Origin: Holacanthus passer | Taxonomy: Eukaryota; Chordata; Actinopteri; Pomacanthidae | Direction of reading: 5' to 3' | Assembly: GCA_025331565.1 (NCBI GenBank) | Contig: JAFREQ010000034.1 | Span: 2,604,001-2,668,000 of the forward strand | Length of the DNA: 64,000 nt | In this document: piece after piece, positions 34,319 to 48,870 of the stretch | Layout of the letters: every line of letters begins with the position of its first letter | Numbering within the stretch: position 1 is the stretch's first letter | Notes under the pieces: model-generated | The model's input: only the letters and a program-made list of their open reading frames with translations | Database searches by the model: none | What the model was told of the DNA's origin: nothing | Translations under genes and position numbers: made by a program

Positions 34319-35429
34319 AAAGACTAAAGACTATATATTTAGAAGTATATGCAAACCAGCTTGCATCCAGGCGCTTTGGATTTATGTTGGTGTTCACATG
34401 TGACATTTCCTCTAAGATCTGCTCTGGCCCACATAATGTTAGGCACCTCATCATATTTAGGACAGCCCATATTCGGGCCTCCTGCTCAGCAGTCCATCAC
34501 TGCCCTTTGTGTGTCCTTCCCCTCTTTCTTTATGTTTTGTGGCTGGATGGCTTTTTCCTTTCTTCGGGCGACCGTGGCGAGCCAGGAGAGGTAAATTGGG
34601 TTCTTGAGGGGGGACCTGAGAGCATCACAGCAGAGAGGTCATCAGCTCAGGAGTCCAACAGTGATCAGTTAGATGTCACATATCACCACCTCTTCAGGCC
34701 TGACAGGGAATGGGTCCACACCGAGTGTGCTTCAGATGTTGAAATCAGACCTATTTTCTTTGCTTCCTGCTCATTTTTTCTTTCACTCCTCTGGCTCTTG
34801 TGCCTCTTCATGTTCTGTCTGTCTGTGTTTCTATTTGTATTTGCTCTCTCGCTACTTTTTATTTCCCACTTCTCCTCCCTATTTGCCCCTATCACTCTTT
34901 TTCTTCTCTTATCTCTTGTTTAGTGTCCACTGCATCCTCTCTCCCTGTCTGTTTGCCCTGAGAGTGAATACATATTAACAACAGCCTGTATGCTTCAGGT
35001 CCTGCAGGGTTTTTAAATACACAGTGGCCAATATGCTTGTGTGTTCAGGCGAAAGCAATGAGAGCTCATTGATGTCACTCTTATGCCCCTACCTCTTATA
35101 TACTGCACATACACTCACAAGAAAAATGGTGTTACTTATAACTTCAGCCACCTGCCTCTCATGCTGTATGTGTAAATGCATATGTATGCATGTATGCATG
35201 TGTGTATGTGAATGCGTGTGTGTGCGACTGCACCATTAGGAGGTGTGAATGTTTTTTGCCTTATGCTACGATGAGTGTTGAGAAACACATGACGCATCTC
35301 ATATGGTATCGTGTCAAACATCTGATGCTTTGCCGTGAAGTTTGGCTCTGCAGAAAGATATGGTGTAAGATTGTTAATGAGATTATTGCAGATTCAAATC
35401 CTCATTAGTGGAAGTCATTCTGACAGACT

Positions 35430-36170
35430 AAATGTATAGCGAGCAACACTTTGTGAGAGGCCGTTCCATAGTCAAGGAGCAACAACAGCAAACAGCTAAA
35501 GTTTCTGTCTTGACCTTTGAACAGTGTGAAGGGCAGAACAACTCCTGTAAATATATAGTGGGTCGAGCTTTTAATGCTTTGCCTTCTAAGAGAAAAGTTT
35601 TAAAATCATTCCTATAACTGATAGGAAGCTGGTGGAGAGAAGGTAAAACTGGAGTAATGTGTGACCTATGTCTTGTTTTTGTCAAAAGCTTTGCTGCAGA
35701 TTTCTGGATCAGCTGGAGCTGAGATGTTTTGCTAATGCAGGTGAACAAGGCCTCACAAATAATAAAAGTATAGATGACTGGATCTGATTCTTTGCTATGT
35801 TATATGATTGGAAAAAAAGAGGGGTGAATCAGATATTTAAATGGTTTTAACATTTTCTCCAGGCAGACCATTTTATTTTGAGTAATTGTGCCTAACAGTA
35901 ACTGGACCAATAAATATCTCCTTGTAAAACTGTAGAAAATACAGCTATGTCATCAGCATAAAAATGCTAAGCGAAAACAAAACATTAAATTAGGCTGCCT
36001 ATGTGGCAGGGTAAATATGTACACAGAGAACAGGACTGTGCCAACAACTGACCCTTGTGGCACACCATTTATTCAAGGGGCTGATGACGCAACATGATCG
36101 TTTATGGAGGCAGAGAATGTTCAGTTGGACTCAAATGTGGTTCCAGATATCACTGATGTGACATTAAATA
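35430..36170 (-). mobile_element. LINE reverse-transcriptase remnant (L2-like), frameshifted
   Basis: On the minus strand the RT motif VPQGSVVGTVLFSVY (from 36063 down) is followed by FYADDIAVF (TATGCTGATGAC at 35960-35949), the catalytic YADD box. Further on comes LQLIQKSAAKLLTKTRHRS with HITPVLPSLHQLPI in the 35428-35748 frame. This order is the C-terminal half of fish L2-type ORF2. The VPQGS and YADD motifs are 103 nt apart, not a multiple of three, so the frame is broken, and further stops intervene. Dead copy. Confidence 0.75.
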
Positions 36171-36311
36171 AAATCGAAATACACAACTAAACTAAATACT
36201 ATGTTTGTGTACATGCAACCTTGATTGCTGGCATTTAGTGTCATGCACATCTAATCCATACATGTCTAAGCACATGCATACATTTACTGCAGTCTCCTCA
36301 ATGATACAATG

Positions 36312-36319
<8 letters not shown>

Positions 36320-36345
<26 letters not shown>
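36320..36345. repeat. (AC)n microsatellite
   Basis: Thirteen AC units preceded by a short TA run. Confidence 0.95.
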
Positions 36346-39300
36346 TTGACATAACATAACAACCATATGGATTTGTAGTACTCAAGGCATATTTATATAC
36401 TGTATGATTTGTCAATTTGGGTCCAAGATGTGGATGAACATTGTTCCACTTCATACTTCATCTGCAGTGGTTTCAGAACAAAATGGAGTCAGTGAGATAT
36501 TTTCAGCCACCGTGTCTGAGTGGATTAGTCCAGTATTCCTTTAAGGGACATAACAGTTTAAAAACTACTACCACTGCGACTCCCTTGCCTCCATATGGAT
36601 TACAGGTTTGGAAGAAACAACAAAAAGTAGACCGTAAATATCTCTTTCAAAGCCAGAGCTGTTGATTTTATTTACTTAACACATTTAGATATTATAAATT
36701 ATACAAGAGCACAAGTGGAGTTTGCATCTAATCTTTAATTAAGTAAAGGCTGTTTTTCTATAATGTATTTACAGTATTTCTTGGACTCAAGGACACAAAC
36801 CAAACAAACTCACTGACATCCAGTCTTTTTTCGTCTCTGTCTCTTTCTCTCGCCCACACAGCATTCCTGATGAGCCATGTTGCTAATTTACACGTTTTTA
36901 ACCTCAACGAGTAGTGACAGGCGAACACATCTCCTCACACTCGCCGTCTCTATAAGGTTGCCATTTTCGACCTGGAAATTGACAGCAACCCTTCTTTCTA
37001 TGTTTGCCTCCCCTCACATTTTGCAATAAATGGATTTATGCTCTGTGGAGTTTTATGTAGAACGCGCCAAGATTAGCGGGATGTTTAATCATGGAGCCTT
37101 TTGAAATAAGCTTAACATTTATCCGAGTGCTGGGCGAAAAAAAAAAAATGGCACAGGAATTCTTTTCGTCTGTAGCGAGGAAAAAGGTTCTTGGGAATAA
37201 AAAAAATCAAGCAGCACCGTCAAACGTTTGAGTGTCTGTTTATTGATTTGTTTGCCACTTTTTTTGATATTGTATTTTCTGCGCAGGACTTTGAGGCATT
37301 TCCCAAACCGTTTAGGTCCAAGAGGGAGAAGGTTGCTTTTGTATTTATTTATTTTTGTCCAGTCTGGCATTTTTCCCTCACTTCCACAAGAGATTTCAGA
37401 CTGGTCTTTGTCTTTTTTGGCTTGGTCGAGCTCTCCTCTCTCTCACCTCCCCACTGGGCACAAATCTCTGCTCTTTGAAGACAAGTGAAACAAAACATGG
37501 AGCAATATGCAGCACCGTCATGCACCACAGGCTGAAAGCAGACATGAAATCTGCACTGAGTGATGAGTATATGCTCCTGTGTGCAGTTTGCACCTGGAGT
37601 ATTTTCACCCCGAATGAGACCTTCAGGTGGCTTCTCATCAAGACATCTAGCGCCTACTGGAACAGACTCTCACTGTCCTAACAGGCTGCTCTTGAACCTA
37701 ACTTAAACCATTCTTCACCTCAGCACAGATGCATTTGCAGTAATATGTCAGTATAGCTGTTGAAGGTGACCTGAAACCATTACAATCCTTATCTCACTTC
37801 AGAGACAAACAGGGCAAGCACTAAAGTCTTTCTAAAATCCTTCTACAGGATTCATGTCCTTGTTAGGCCTTGAATCTTGTTGGCTGGCTGATATATTGTT
37901 GGCATATTTCATTAAGTCTAGAATATTGATACAGGTATCAGCCTCAAAAATCCTCAATCCTCGAAAGTCTTATTCGTCTCGTTCGGTTAGAAATGGCATG
38001 TCCTCAAAAAGTGACTGCATCATTTTTCATGTATATGTTTAAAAAGAGTGTAAGCGTAAATTAGAAAGCAGGGGAATATATGTCAACAGATACTATGTTA
38101 TGTATGTGTGTTGATTTTGTGATTGCTTTTAATCATATTACACAATCTGTCTCAGCAGATAGAGTCCAGCTGTCATAGAAAAGATGACAATTTTCAAGCC
38201 TTCATGTTGACTTTAAAAGTTGTGGTTAACAGTTCTGTGCGGTCTTCAAGGTCAAGAATTAGCTTTCTGTCTCAGCATCGATGAGAAGTGAATCAGTGGC
38301 CCTTGTTGTGACATTATTTTGCCGAAAGTTGATTTTAGTTTATTGATCAAATTGTGACAATTTTCCTCACACAAACACAAGATCTGAATTACTGGAGTAT
38401 GAGGGCAACATTTCAAAATATACGTTGATGTAGTCGTTGATCATAATATTTTTCACACTTGATTTCCACCAACAATTCACAGGTTGCTTTAACTAAATAT
38501 ACAGAGGACATGACCTCAATAAGTGCAATGTTGCTCTGGGCCCTGTGTGTACTAAAAATCTTGATATGAATTGCTAATGATTAGAATTTATTTATATTGT
38601 ATGTCATGTAAATGATAAATCTTTGTATATCTACACTGATGATCCTTTCATTTGGAACAAGGACGATAATTTCTCATTTATGATTTGTGCAGAGAAAGCT
38701 TTGCCTATAGAGAACAGACTAGTATTTTTTGTATACTGCTATTTGACCTATTAAAGCACACATCAAATAAATGGTTGGGCTGAACAGCTCAAATGGGCAT
38801 TAGGACATTTCGAAAAGCTCACTTACAAAGTCTATAATCACACTTTAAATGAATGTCGTTTTAACCATTTAAGACAACTTGCAATTATATATTATATTAC
38901 ATTATCTATCATTACGTAATTCCCAATGATATTCTGAATAATAATCTTGCGAATCTTGAGAGTGTGAAGATTTTTTCTTTTATGACTTCACCACTTGCAT
39001 AGTTGTACATACCTGTTACATGGATATACCAAACCAAATGTTACTGCCATACAGTCATTTTCACACTTCAGCTGACGGTGTGTGTCTGTGTGTACATGCC
39101 AGCTTGTGTGTTTGTGTGTTTCCCTCCTGGAATTGGACTGTTGATGATGATTTGATGTGTCAGGTTTCATTTACACCTGTCCTTGCCAGAGACACTGTGA
39201 AATTAATTGAGCCAAAACATTAATTTGCTTAAGGTTTCTCAAAATGTCCAACCAGTCATTAACATGCTTCACATCAAAGCCTGTGGGTTTTTTTTTTGTT

Positions 39301-41316
39301 TTTTTCTAAACCCGTGTGCAACAGAGAGGAAATACCAGAGTGGAGCAAAATATATGTGTGTGTGTGTGTGTGTGATTGAAGGAGAGAAAGACAAAGACGG
39401 AGAGAGGACGAAGAGATCACAGGAAAGTGCTGCAGTGGAAGTTGATTACGAGGTTGTGAAAATGGTCTATCTGCTGCTTTTGGAGAGAGACTCTTTGAAT
39501 TCATTTGTTCTATAGTGAGAATTATTAAATAGATCATCTGACAGTACAGTAATAATGCAATTAATTATTCGCTGCTGAACTCCCTGTACAGTTTTAATTA
39601 GCTCTTTGCACAGCATCTGCCCATCAGAATTACAACAAAAAATCTGACATTTCATTTTGCCAGTGTCAGACTTGCTGGGGGAATTAATCATAGTAGTGTT
39701 AGTGGAGAGCATATGACCTGTAAACAAAGCTGTTGACTCTAAATCCTTGTTGTTATACTGAAATTTCATTATGATTTTAAACAGAGTCAAAATATACTTG
39801 ACACATCCAAAGTGATACATCTTCCAAGTCGTAAAACTGGCTTCACTCCTTCCTTCTTTTGACACTGTAGATGCTGATGACAGAGGCGGAGGGGATACTA
39901 GTCCTTAGACGTCACCATTTTACATGGGTAGTCTTAACACTGGTGGTGGTGAAAGAGTGAACAACAAACCTTGATGAAAATCTGGGCGGATGTGATCTGG
40001 AGCATGGCATCGCTGATACTGATGAAAACTGGAATGTGGAAGGTTGGAGGTGGCTCGCATCAATCGGTCTGATATGACAGCTGAGAGCAGCGGAGAAAGG
40101 AACGGTTTTTAAAGTTTGACAGCAGGGCGATGACAGAGGTCTTGGCAAAATCTGATTGGTTTAGGTGAAAGTTGGAAACGCCCTCAGTCAGCTGATTGAC
40201 TCGGAAGCAGGGAAACCTAATTAATAGAGCAAGCATGAAAGATAGTCTTGGATAGTCAATGGATGACAGAAGCTTCAGAGTCAGACAAATGAACCAGTGT
40301 TACATCTGCAACTCTGTGTCTAGTCTCTTATTCCGACAGATTTCTGAAGTTTCCATCTCTGTATTTTTGGTTTGACATACATATTTCACTGTCTGTGGCC
40401 TGTAGTCAGAGAGCTGTGTGTATCGAGAACTGTTAATGAGGTAATGCCCTGCTGCAAACTGTGACCTAGATTTATATTGGAGTCCAGCACTGACCAGTCA
40501 CACCAAGGCTGCTGTACAGTGGCAGCGCTCTGCTTTCATCTGAAACACACTCAGCTCCAGCCATGCGGAGAAAAATGAAGAACCAAAAGCACAACTCCTC
40601 TCTGTCTCTTCCTTCTCTCTCAGCCCATGTTTTTCATCAAAATATTGTCTAATACAAAGAAATTGGTGGACGTGCCTGGGAAGGCAACTGGATTCAATGA
40701 GAGTAATTAAAAGTAGGTGAGGACAGGATCCCACCCATGAAATCTTAACACTGGTGGTAATGGAGGATAACTCAGCTGAATCCACCTGGACAACCTGTAG
40801 GTAACGGTGGTGATGGGGATGTGGTGGTGTTAGAACGACAGGATTACAATGGTTATGCGATGATTGTGATGATTAAAGAAAACTGCATCTAAGGACCGAC
40901 TGGCTCGAGGAACACGGGCAGAAAGAGTGTTCAGATATGGTCAAAATCTGCTTATGTAAGGGATTTTGACAGCGTGGGAAAGCGGGAATTGATGGAGGAG
41001 ATTACAATTACTCACAATGTGAGAGAAAAGATCTTCACATATCAGTAGCTCTAAGCAAAATGCTGCACTCGAGCAGGAATCACAGAGTTTCAGACTAAAT
41101 TTTTGTCCAGTTAAATAAAATGAAAGATGCATATATCTTAAAACCGTGACAAATAAAACATATTCTAAGTGAGAAAATATGGATGTATTTTTCTAATTTG
41201 GGTGAACACATCTTTTAAAAACACACAAAAAAATGTTGCACCACCCACAGAACCTTAAACTTTATCAAGAGAAAATTCAAAAGGAAAAAATTATGCCAGT
41301 ATAGAATTTGACACCT

Positions 41317-41585
41317 TTGACTGTATATAGAGATGGACAACATGTCATGAGCTCCCCAAAAGTGAAGCCAAGCATCTCAGTCGCCCCGTGGTGGCATCAT
41401 ACACTCCGACCCCTCCATGTTAGTGAATGGAACATGGGCCATATATATTATATATAGTGTTCATATGTCTGATAAGTTTGGTTTTAATTAGTTATTTGTT
41501 GCTATAAAAGGGAGTGTGACGGGTGTATTGGCTTGACCTCGATACCAAAGTGGAGACGCGTCGTCCGTTTTTAAATACAGTCAAT
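41317..41585. mobile_element. MITE-like element with terminal inverted repeats (family D)
   Basis: Left end ttgactgtatatagagatgg and right end cgtttttaaatacagtcaa are inverted repeats. The inside has ccccaaaagtgaagccaagc, tcgccccgtggtggcatcat and cctccatgttagtgaatgg, a combination I recognise from very common teleost repeats. About 269 bp, non-coding. Confidence 0.65.
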
Positions 41586-44500
41586 GATGAAGACTAATAC
41601 AAAAACAACATGTGAATGAGTTCACTTTTTTTTTTACAGCACACTGTGTCAGGGGCACCCGTGTGCGCCCTGCAGCGTCCGGTGAGGTAGAAAACATGGT
41701 CTGCTCACAGACATCCACCTGTCTGACCCGCTGACCGTGATGCTACAGTGTGCAGCCTTGTCACAGGATGACCTCAGTGACTCGCGGTAGTCTGAGCAGT
41801 CTGCCTCTGCAACCCACTCCCGCTCCCGCTCACCCACTGACATAAGTTCTGTCTCACTGTGCTCGCCCGCCATCCTTCTGTCTGCTCTCCACTCTCAGTC
41901 GTATGCTTCACATTTTTACTACTTTCTCTCCTCCAGGGTCTTTTTTTTTTTTACCACTTTGCCATCTTCTCTCACATTTCTCCTCACACGGCCGTCTCTT
42001 CCTTTCTCTCTCCGTCTCTCATTCCTCTGCGCTTTTTCCCAGACCTACCCTGGCGGGCCTTGGCGGGCAGCAGGCGATGACAGTTGTATTAGCAGTCGAT
42101 CGCGAGGTCACTTTCGCTCAGCCCCTCTGAGACTCAGCAGCACCGACTGAGCCACAGAAACAAAGAGAGAGGAAAGATGTGGGGGTAGTAAATGGGAAAT
42201 ATTGAAAAACAGCGAGATAGCAGACAGGAATATACATACAGCATATATATTTATGGAGAGAGGAGGATAAAGAAGAGGGAAGTAATGAAATAGAGTTATG
42301 AGTGGAATGAAATCTGAGGAAAGTATCAGAAGTAAAATGAGGTGAATACATCATTTTCAAGTGCACTGAATGTTTTATTTCCTGCTGTGTAAAATAAAAA
42401 AATTTAAAAAAAAAAATTAAAATCCTTTCGGCTTGGATGAATTTCATGACACGATCAGTGAACCCCGCCTACGCATGTTTATGTTTATTTGCTGTAGTCC
42501 TTTCAGCTGGAATAAGGGAAGTGTGAGACTGAGTGTGGGTGTAAAATCTAATGTAGAGAGCCCCGCCATCTCTTGATTGACATTGAGTGGGCTGAGAGTG
42601 ACTGCTCCCCTGAGAGCTTTTAGTCGCCGGGTTGCAAGAAAGAAGGAGACTGAGGACTTTCTAACTGAGACTTGTCGTTTTCCACTGCTTTTTGTCTGAG
42701 GCGTCTGCACCAAATAACGAACCCCTCACTTCCTCTAAACCCACCTCCATGCAGATGTTCACCTCATCCTCCAACCAGCTGTTGACCTGCTATTCAAATG
42801 CAGCAGCTCGTCATGATTAAGTGTTGCAGTCTGGTGGCTGTCGCAGCGTTTTGGGTGCAAGGCGCCATCGTTATAGCTTCCTCTCTCTGTTGCACGTGGG
42901 CTTGCAGCGTCACTGTGTTGATTACAATGATCTGTGGTGGATCTCAGGTTCAGAGGCACAACACGATGACGGCGACACTCTCTGGCTTCCAGATGGTGTT
43001 TGTCTCCTGTGTTGTGATCTGGCTGTGTACAGTGTTGACTCATCCCACGCTCTCAGACACTTGTCTCCTTGCGAGCTTTGCATAAAGTGTGGAATCAGTG
43101 TGAGCTGCTGAGCAAATAGCGATGTGAGCAGTCGCTCTAACGTTTGTACGTGGAATCCTGAAGAAGAGAGAAAGGCAGGTGGGTGGGAGGACGGGGGAAT
43201 CCCTCAGAATCTAAACTATAAAGCAGTGTTTGTTTTCTGTGTCTGCTGTGTGCAGACCAGCATCTCTCTCACACACACTAGCCACTCTGCTTCCATTTCA
43301 TCTGCAGGTATCATTAGATACAACTCCTCAAAAACTCACAGAACAGTCACATCTCGTTACCCCAGCATCCATTTGAAGCACAAACCCCCCTGCTGAGGTC
43401 CAAGTGCGGGGGCGTTTGGAGCCCACTGCAGATGGTGTCATTGCAGCGCGCCACCCAGCAGGGGTCCACTCAACTTACTGGAGAGTCAGGGTGGGCGGAT
43501 TCTTGGGTTGATGTTTTGTCTTAGTCTGCTTATTCTGCAGGCTGATGAGAGACAAGAGCCTCCCACAGAGCTGCCCTGTCCTCTGCTTGAGGAGGCAAAA
43601 TCTGCTCTGGACTATTATGTTATATAGTTTGTGTGGACTTTGATACACTGCATGATATGTGGTGATACTCTTTGTATTGAATATATGAATTCAGATAAAA
43701 GACAAGTTTACATTGTTGTGAAAGGAGAATAGTTTTATTTTACCCTGCTCAAGGCATTGCAACATAAATATGAGTCAAATAACAAGATAGAAAAGAGTAA
43801 AAAACATATCTGGGCAATAAATAATTTTGTCTAAATTTTTAAATTTTTGTTTATGAGATTTGCTTTTTTCTTGTGGTAATCGACCTAGCTTTGCCTCTTT
43901 AATACCCCTTCAGGCTTCTGAAAATTATTCAAATGAAACAATCTAAGCTGGAAAGGTCGCTCATATTGAACAGCTCATTAACATTAACAACCTGTGACGA
44001 GGTGTCACAAATCGGCATTGCTGTCTTTCTAAGGGAGAACAAAGGGTTGGAACTCCTTGTTTAATGAATGGCTAAGAACGCAACTGCAACAGGATCCAGG
44101 AAGAAATTCAAGGGCTCGATGTGCATTAATTGAAACTGGTAGCACGACCAAGGCTAAAACCTTGTATTGGTGCAAAAAGATCCAATAATTATCATTAAAA
44201 CACCTCTATTTTAATCTGACATCAAACATAACAGATTAGTTATTTGGCCTCTGGAGCTCAAGGAAAGACTATCAGATACTTAAGTCTATATATAAATTCT
44301 TGAAACTGAAAGTCATTCCCCCCTTCAGCTCCACTGAATTGTGAGAAGGATGGCAGGCAGAGCAAAACTCATACAGTCATAACGCAAGCTGGGTTTTGGT
44401 GTAATTTTTGGCATTTTAAGTGGAGACGATGGCCTGTTAATGATGTGCCTCCTCTGGATCAATGCACAGAGGATGACAGGCTGTATTAATGACCTATATA

Positions 44501-45204
44501 ACACATCCCAGCAGTTCAGTTTTATTTTAGTTTTATTTCCTCACATTCGCTGCAACCGGAGCTCAAGGATGGAGGGTACGTGTGAATATCTCGTGACTGG
44601 GCGCTCACTTCTGGCCTCCACCCACCCTCACATGGCCTAGCTTTTATTTTTCGCCTGTCAGGTATCGTTCTGGTTACAGGCAGCTCCTCTGAGGATTTGG
44701 TAAAGGAGCTGTGTGTAAAGCCCGAGGCTGTGCCGTTACTGAGCCAGTTCTCTGCTTCTCCCTGGAAATTACAGTTTCTCTCACAGCCACTCACTCACAC
44801 ACAGCCGGGTGGAGACGGAGGAAATCGACGAGGAACAGCGGGCTCTGGAGTTAGAGGGATGACGGTGGACTTATGACACAAGCTCTGGAGCCAGTTCATG
44901 CTGTATTTGAGAGGAAAACCAGCTCACATTGGTTTAGCCAAATTCTTGTGAAATTGCATTACCTATGCTGATGCAGTACTAGTAATGTAGTAGTAGTAGT
45001 ACTAGTACTCGTGTGTGTAGCATGAAGGGACTGCAACTTTCATTTCATTGTGCAACCCTGTGTTGTGTAAGGACAAATAAATTGATACCTATTGATATAT
45101 AATGCAAAAAAAACATTTGATGTGGATACTAGGAGTAATACTTCAACTAAAAATGCACATGTACTTGTTCTGATATACAGTATGTTTTTACAGTATATTG
45201 ATAA

Positions 45205-45660
45205 TTGCTAGTTCGTCTGTCACTCCACCACTTTGGCCCAGACTGATACATCTCAACAACAACCGCATAGATCGGCATGACATTTTGTACATGACATTCA
45301 TGGTACCCAGAGGACGCGTCCTTAGGACTTTGGTGATCCCCTGACTTTTCTTTTAGTGTTGCCATGAGGTTGACATTTGTGGTTTCAAGTCAGCGTCTGG
45401 ACAACTTTTGGATGGATTGCCATGAAATTTTGTTGGACATTCAGGTTCCCTCAGGATAAATTGTAATAACTCTAATGATCCTCTGACTTTTCATCCAGTG
45501 TCATCATAAGGTCAAAATTTAAATGTGTCCTATGCTTTGGTTTATGATTAGATGCCTACAAAACTAACGGCACTCTCATTAGTCTCGGCTGTAGCTAATG
45601 TGCCACCACTGTGCTTACAGCCTCACGTGGCTGCTAGCATGGCTGTACACTTTTAGCCTT
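45205..45660 (+). repeat. Percomorph interspersed repeat (family E), two tandem related halves
   Basis: Contains gacattttgtacatgacatt then tggtgatcccctgacttttc, followed by a second similar half with gatggattgccatgaaattt and tgatcctctgacttttcatc, ending in cagcctcacgtggctgctag. I recognise it as a frequent repeat of perch-like fishes. No coding potential. Confidence 0.6.
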
Positions 45661-48493
45661 GTTATAATCCTACTGATGACTTAGGTTTACTGACAATTAA
45701 CTCTGCTTTTCATTACTATAGCAAAACACATCACTATCACATCATCATTCAAGAAGTTAACCTTACTTGAACTAGGATGAATATGTATAGTGTGAAACAT
45801 GTGAGTCTGACCACTAAGGCCTAAGCGACTTTAGTTAGTTAGTTAGTTGGCTTGTTTTATAGCAACAATGCCCTTTGATTATCAGAAAAAAAACTGTAAA
45901 ATGGGCCACAGGTAGCCAAAAAGGCACCTGGTGTTCCTGGAGAGGTGAAAATTACAAAAAAGATAATATTCATTGCATGTATAAAGTCAACATGTATAAA
46001 TGAAACGTGGCACCAACAAACAGCATTCACAAATAAAAGAGGCAAAACAAGAATCATTGTTGCCATTTTTTAAAGTGGAAAACCAGTGAAGCCCAGACAC
46101 ACATCAGATCGGATCTCCACCACAGTCATTTTTGCTGTGTCGCTTCACTGCTACAGTTTTGCTGTATTAGAATCTTGTGATGAATTTGCTCATTTGGAAA
46201 ACAGGAACGTGTTTAACTCCTATAAAAAAAAAGGTTATTAATACAAATTAAGGCTAATAAACATGAATCGAGCCTCGGCTTCTTGGCTAAACTACACTGA
46301 GGTTGAGAGTAGCCTACAAACACGTTGGCTGTCAGCACAGAAATGTCTAATCATGACTGCCAAAGTAAGGAGGGACACAAGCCAATTCATCCAATTAATG
46401 TGAGAAAAAAAAAAAAAGACGTGTGCCATTGTTGTCCATTCAACGTGAATTTACTAAAGGCAGGATGTGCCTTTACCAGATCCTCTTATGTTTGAAGAGC
46501 TAATTAATAGTGACTCAGCTGTGGGAGACGGCCCTATTGTCCACATAAACTGGAAAGTGTATGAAGGACGTTCTTCTCCAGTCTCACAATGACTCCATTA
46601 TATGGATTTGAGACAGGACACAATTGCACAAAACTGTCTTTGCACGAGATGGAAAAAGTACATACCGTACAATACAAGGTGTGTTTATACATATATTTCA
46701 TAGGGCCCATGAAATATTTGAAACACTGAAAGACTTTTTTGCTCTTTAAAATTAATGTCACCGCTTGTCACTACATAATTAAGTGTGCTGTTTACGTTTA
46801 TTCCTTTAAACAGAGAAAAAGATTTGCATTCTGTTACATCACTTTTTCCACATTAAGAAATCATCAAGGAAAGTAGAGCGACAAAGCAGTTTGTCATCGC
46901 ACTAGCAGGAGTTTTTTTTTTTTTTTTTCCTTCATAAAAAGACAAAATTGGGTGAGAAGACGTGAGAGAGGAGAGATGAGGAAAACAGAAGGTAAAGAAA
47001 AAATGGGTATAAGGGCTGAGAGTGGAAAGCAAAGATATGAGGAATTGAAGGCAAAAACACAGGCGGGTTCAGAGCGGGTCGCGATGAGAGGAGCCATGAA
47101 AGAGACTCTGTAAAGCGTCTCTGCCCATGCACTATGCAAAGAGGTTTTGATCTCAGACTCCAGGCCTCATGAATGCCTCCTGATCTTGCTGTGAGTTTTC
47201 ACTTTTGAATCTCGCCGTCACATCTTTTTACAATGTCTACACAGCGTGACTTGACCCGGTTAAAGCAATTCCTGCCTCGGTTGTAGTATGAGGTATTTAT
47301 TTATTTATTTGTTACAGCCTTGGATCGCACTTGTAAGATAGAGAGAACTTCACGGGGGCGAATCGAGTAATGCAGGCTTAGATAATGTGACCATGCTGGT
47401 TAAGGATTTGTCAAAGCTTTTTCGCATGAGTGCTTCTGCGGGTATGATGGTTGAGCTTTCCACACATTTCAGTAGTTTGACCTACTGGGGAGGAAAGTGC
47501 TAGACCTCCCAGATTTGAATTCTGATATCACTTTCATGTCTGTGTAAATGTGAAGCTATGAAGCCATTATGAACATATTATGACAAAGTATGTCTACCTG
47601 CACCTCTTAAACTCACTTACACGTTATGTTTGTGTAATCAAAAACAGGAATGTGAAAATGACATTTGAGGTTTTGTAACAGGTTCAACAGACAATATAGA
47701 AACCAGTTCAACTTATAATTCAACTTAACTTCGAAGACATTTCTCATTCCTGTTTGTCCTTTGGATCTGTCAGATGAAGCTGTGTTCATGGCGGTACGCC
47801 GGTGGTCCCTGGTCTGACTCTGGGTCAGTGCGAGCCCCACAAGGTGAGCAATTGCCATTAAAGCCTCCACTAACGACTTATTGACTGGGTGCCACTGAGC
47901 ATGCTCCATCCGGGGTGCTTCAAAGGTAGAGCAGGCGGGGCTGTGATGTGTTGTTCGATGGGACAAGACTGTTTGAAGTCGACTCTGCCTTGTCTCGCAC
48001 CCTTACACAGACGCCGTGCAGAATACAGTAAGACTAGGAAAAGCCGAGAAAATACAAGGCTCTGAAGTTGTACAGGCATCTTTGAGGTGAATATTGTGTC
48101 ATATAGCTGATGTATATGGAGAGTTCTCCTTTGAAACAGCTGTATATTTTGAGCTGGATACAGTGTATATTTAGCATTCGGCTGTACTGTATGTGTCGCT
48201 TACATTGTGCTCCTGTTTTTGTGCGTGTTGACTGAATACAGCTTGCGTCTTTCTTTTCTTTCAGACTTCCATTTACAGCAGTGCTCTGTGTGTGTGTGTG
48301 TGCGTGCCCAGGTTTGTGTGCTTATATCCTGGCCTGCTTTAGGAACGCAACCCGACCGTAACATATTGAGCCTTTCTGAGGACATTTCCGTCTCTTGCAC
48401 GCCGCCTTTGATGGAAGTGTGTCACAGACTTGAGATGCAGCCGTTTGATGTGGTCTAATGTGAATTGGGGAGGTGACCCGGGTGCAAACACAG

Positions 48494-48522
48494 ACACACA
48501 CACACACACACACACACACACA
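48494..48522. repeat. (AC)n microsatellite
   Basis: About 14 units. Confidence 0.95.
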
Positions 48523-48845
48523 AGCTAATTATCCACTCCCAGATGTTTAGTTTTGGAATGCAGTGCAACCCTGGCACAGAGGGAATCCATAGAACGGGGC
48601 GCCGACAGCGAAATAAGGTTACGAGAATTAGCTTGTTTATGAACTCCCTGTTCCTTCTCCTGGCTGTGCATTACATACAGTTTAGAACAGTAGCTGGACT
48701 CATGTTTGCTGTGCAGTGATTTGATTTAACACAACAAAGAAATATGCAACATGTACCAGACGGAAATCCTATTTGAGCTGATTCCAGCTGAGGTGTGGCT
48801 GCTGACTTCTGTAAAAGATTATGGTCATACCTGGTATATATACAG

Positions 48846-48870
48846 TAGATAGATAGATAGATAGATAGAT
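48846..48870. repeat. (TAGA)n tetranucleotide microsatellite
   Basis: Six TAGA units. Confidence 0.95.

Noticed and set aside
34384..34923. 179-codon frame rich in Phe, Leu and Ser
   Set aside because: T-rich low-complexity sequence with no domain; probably chance.
42798..43085. 95-codon hydrophobic frame (MQQLVMIKCC...)
   Set aside because: Membrane-like composition but no homology I recognise, no splice context, and an equally long overlapping frame. Chance is more likely.
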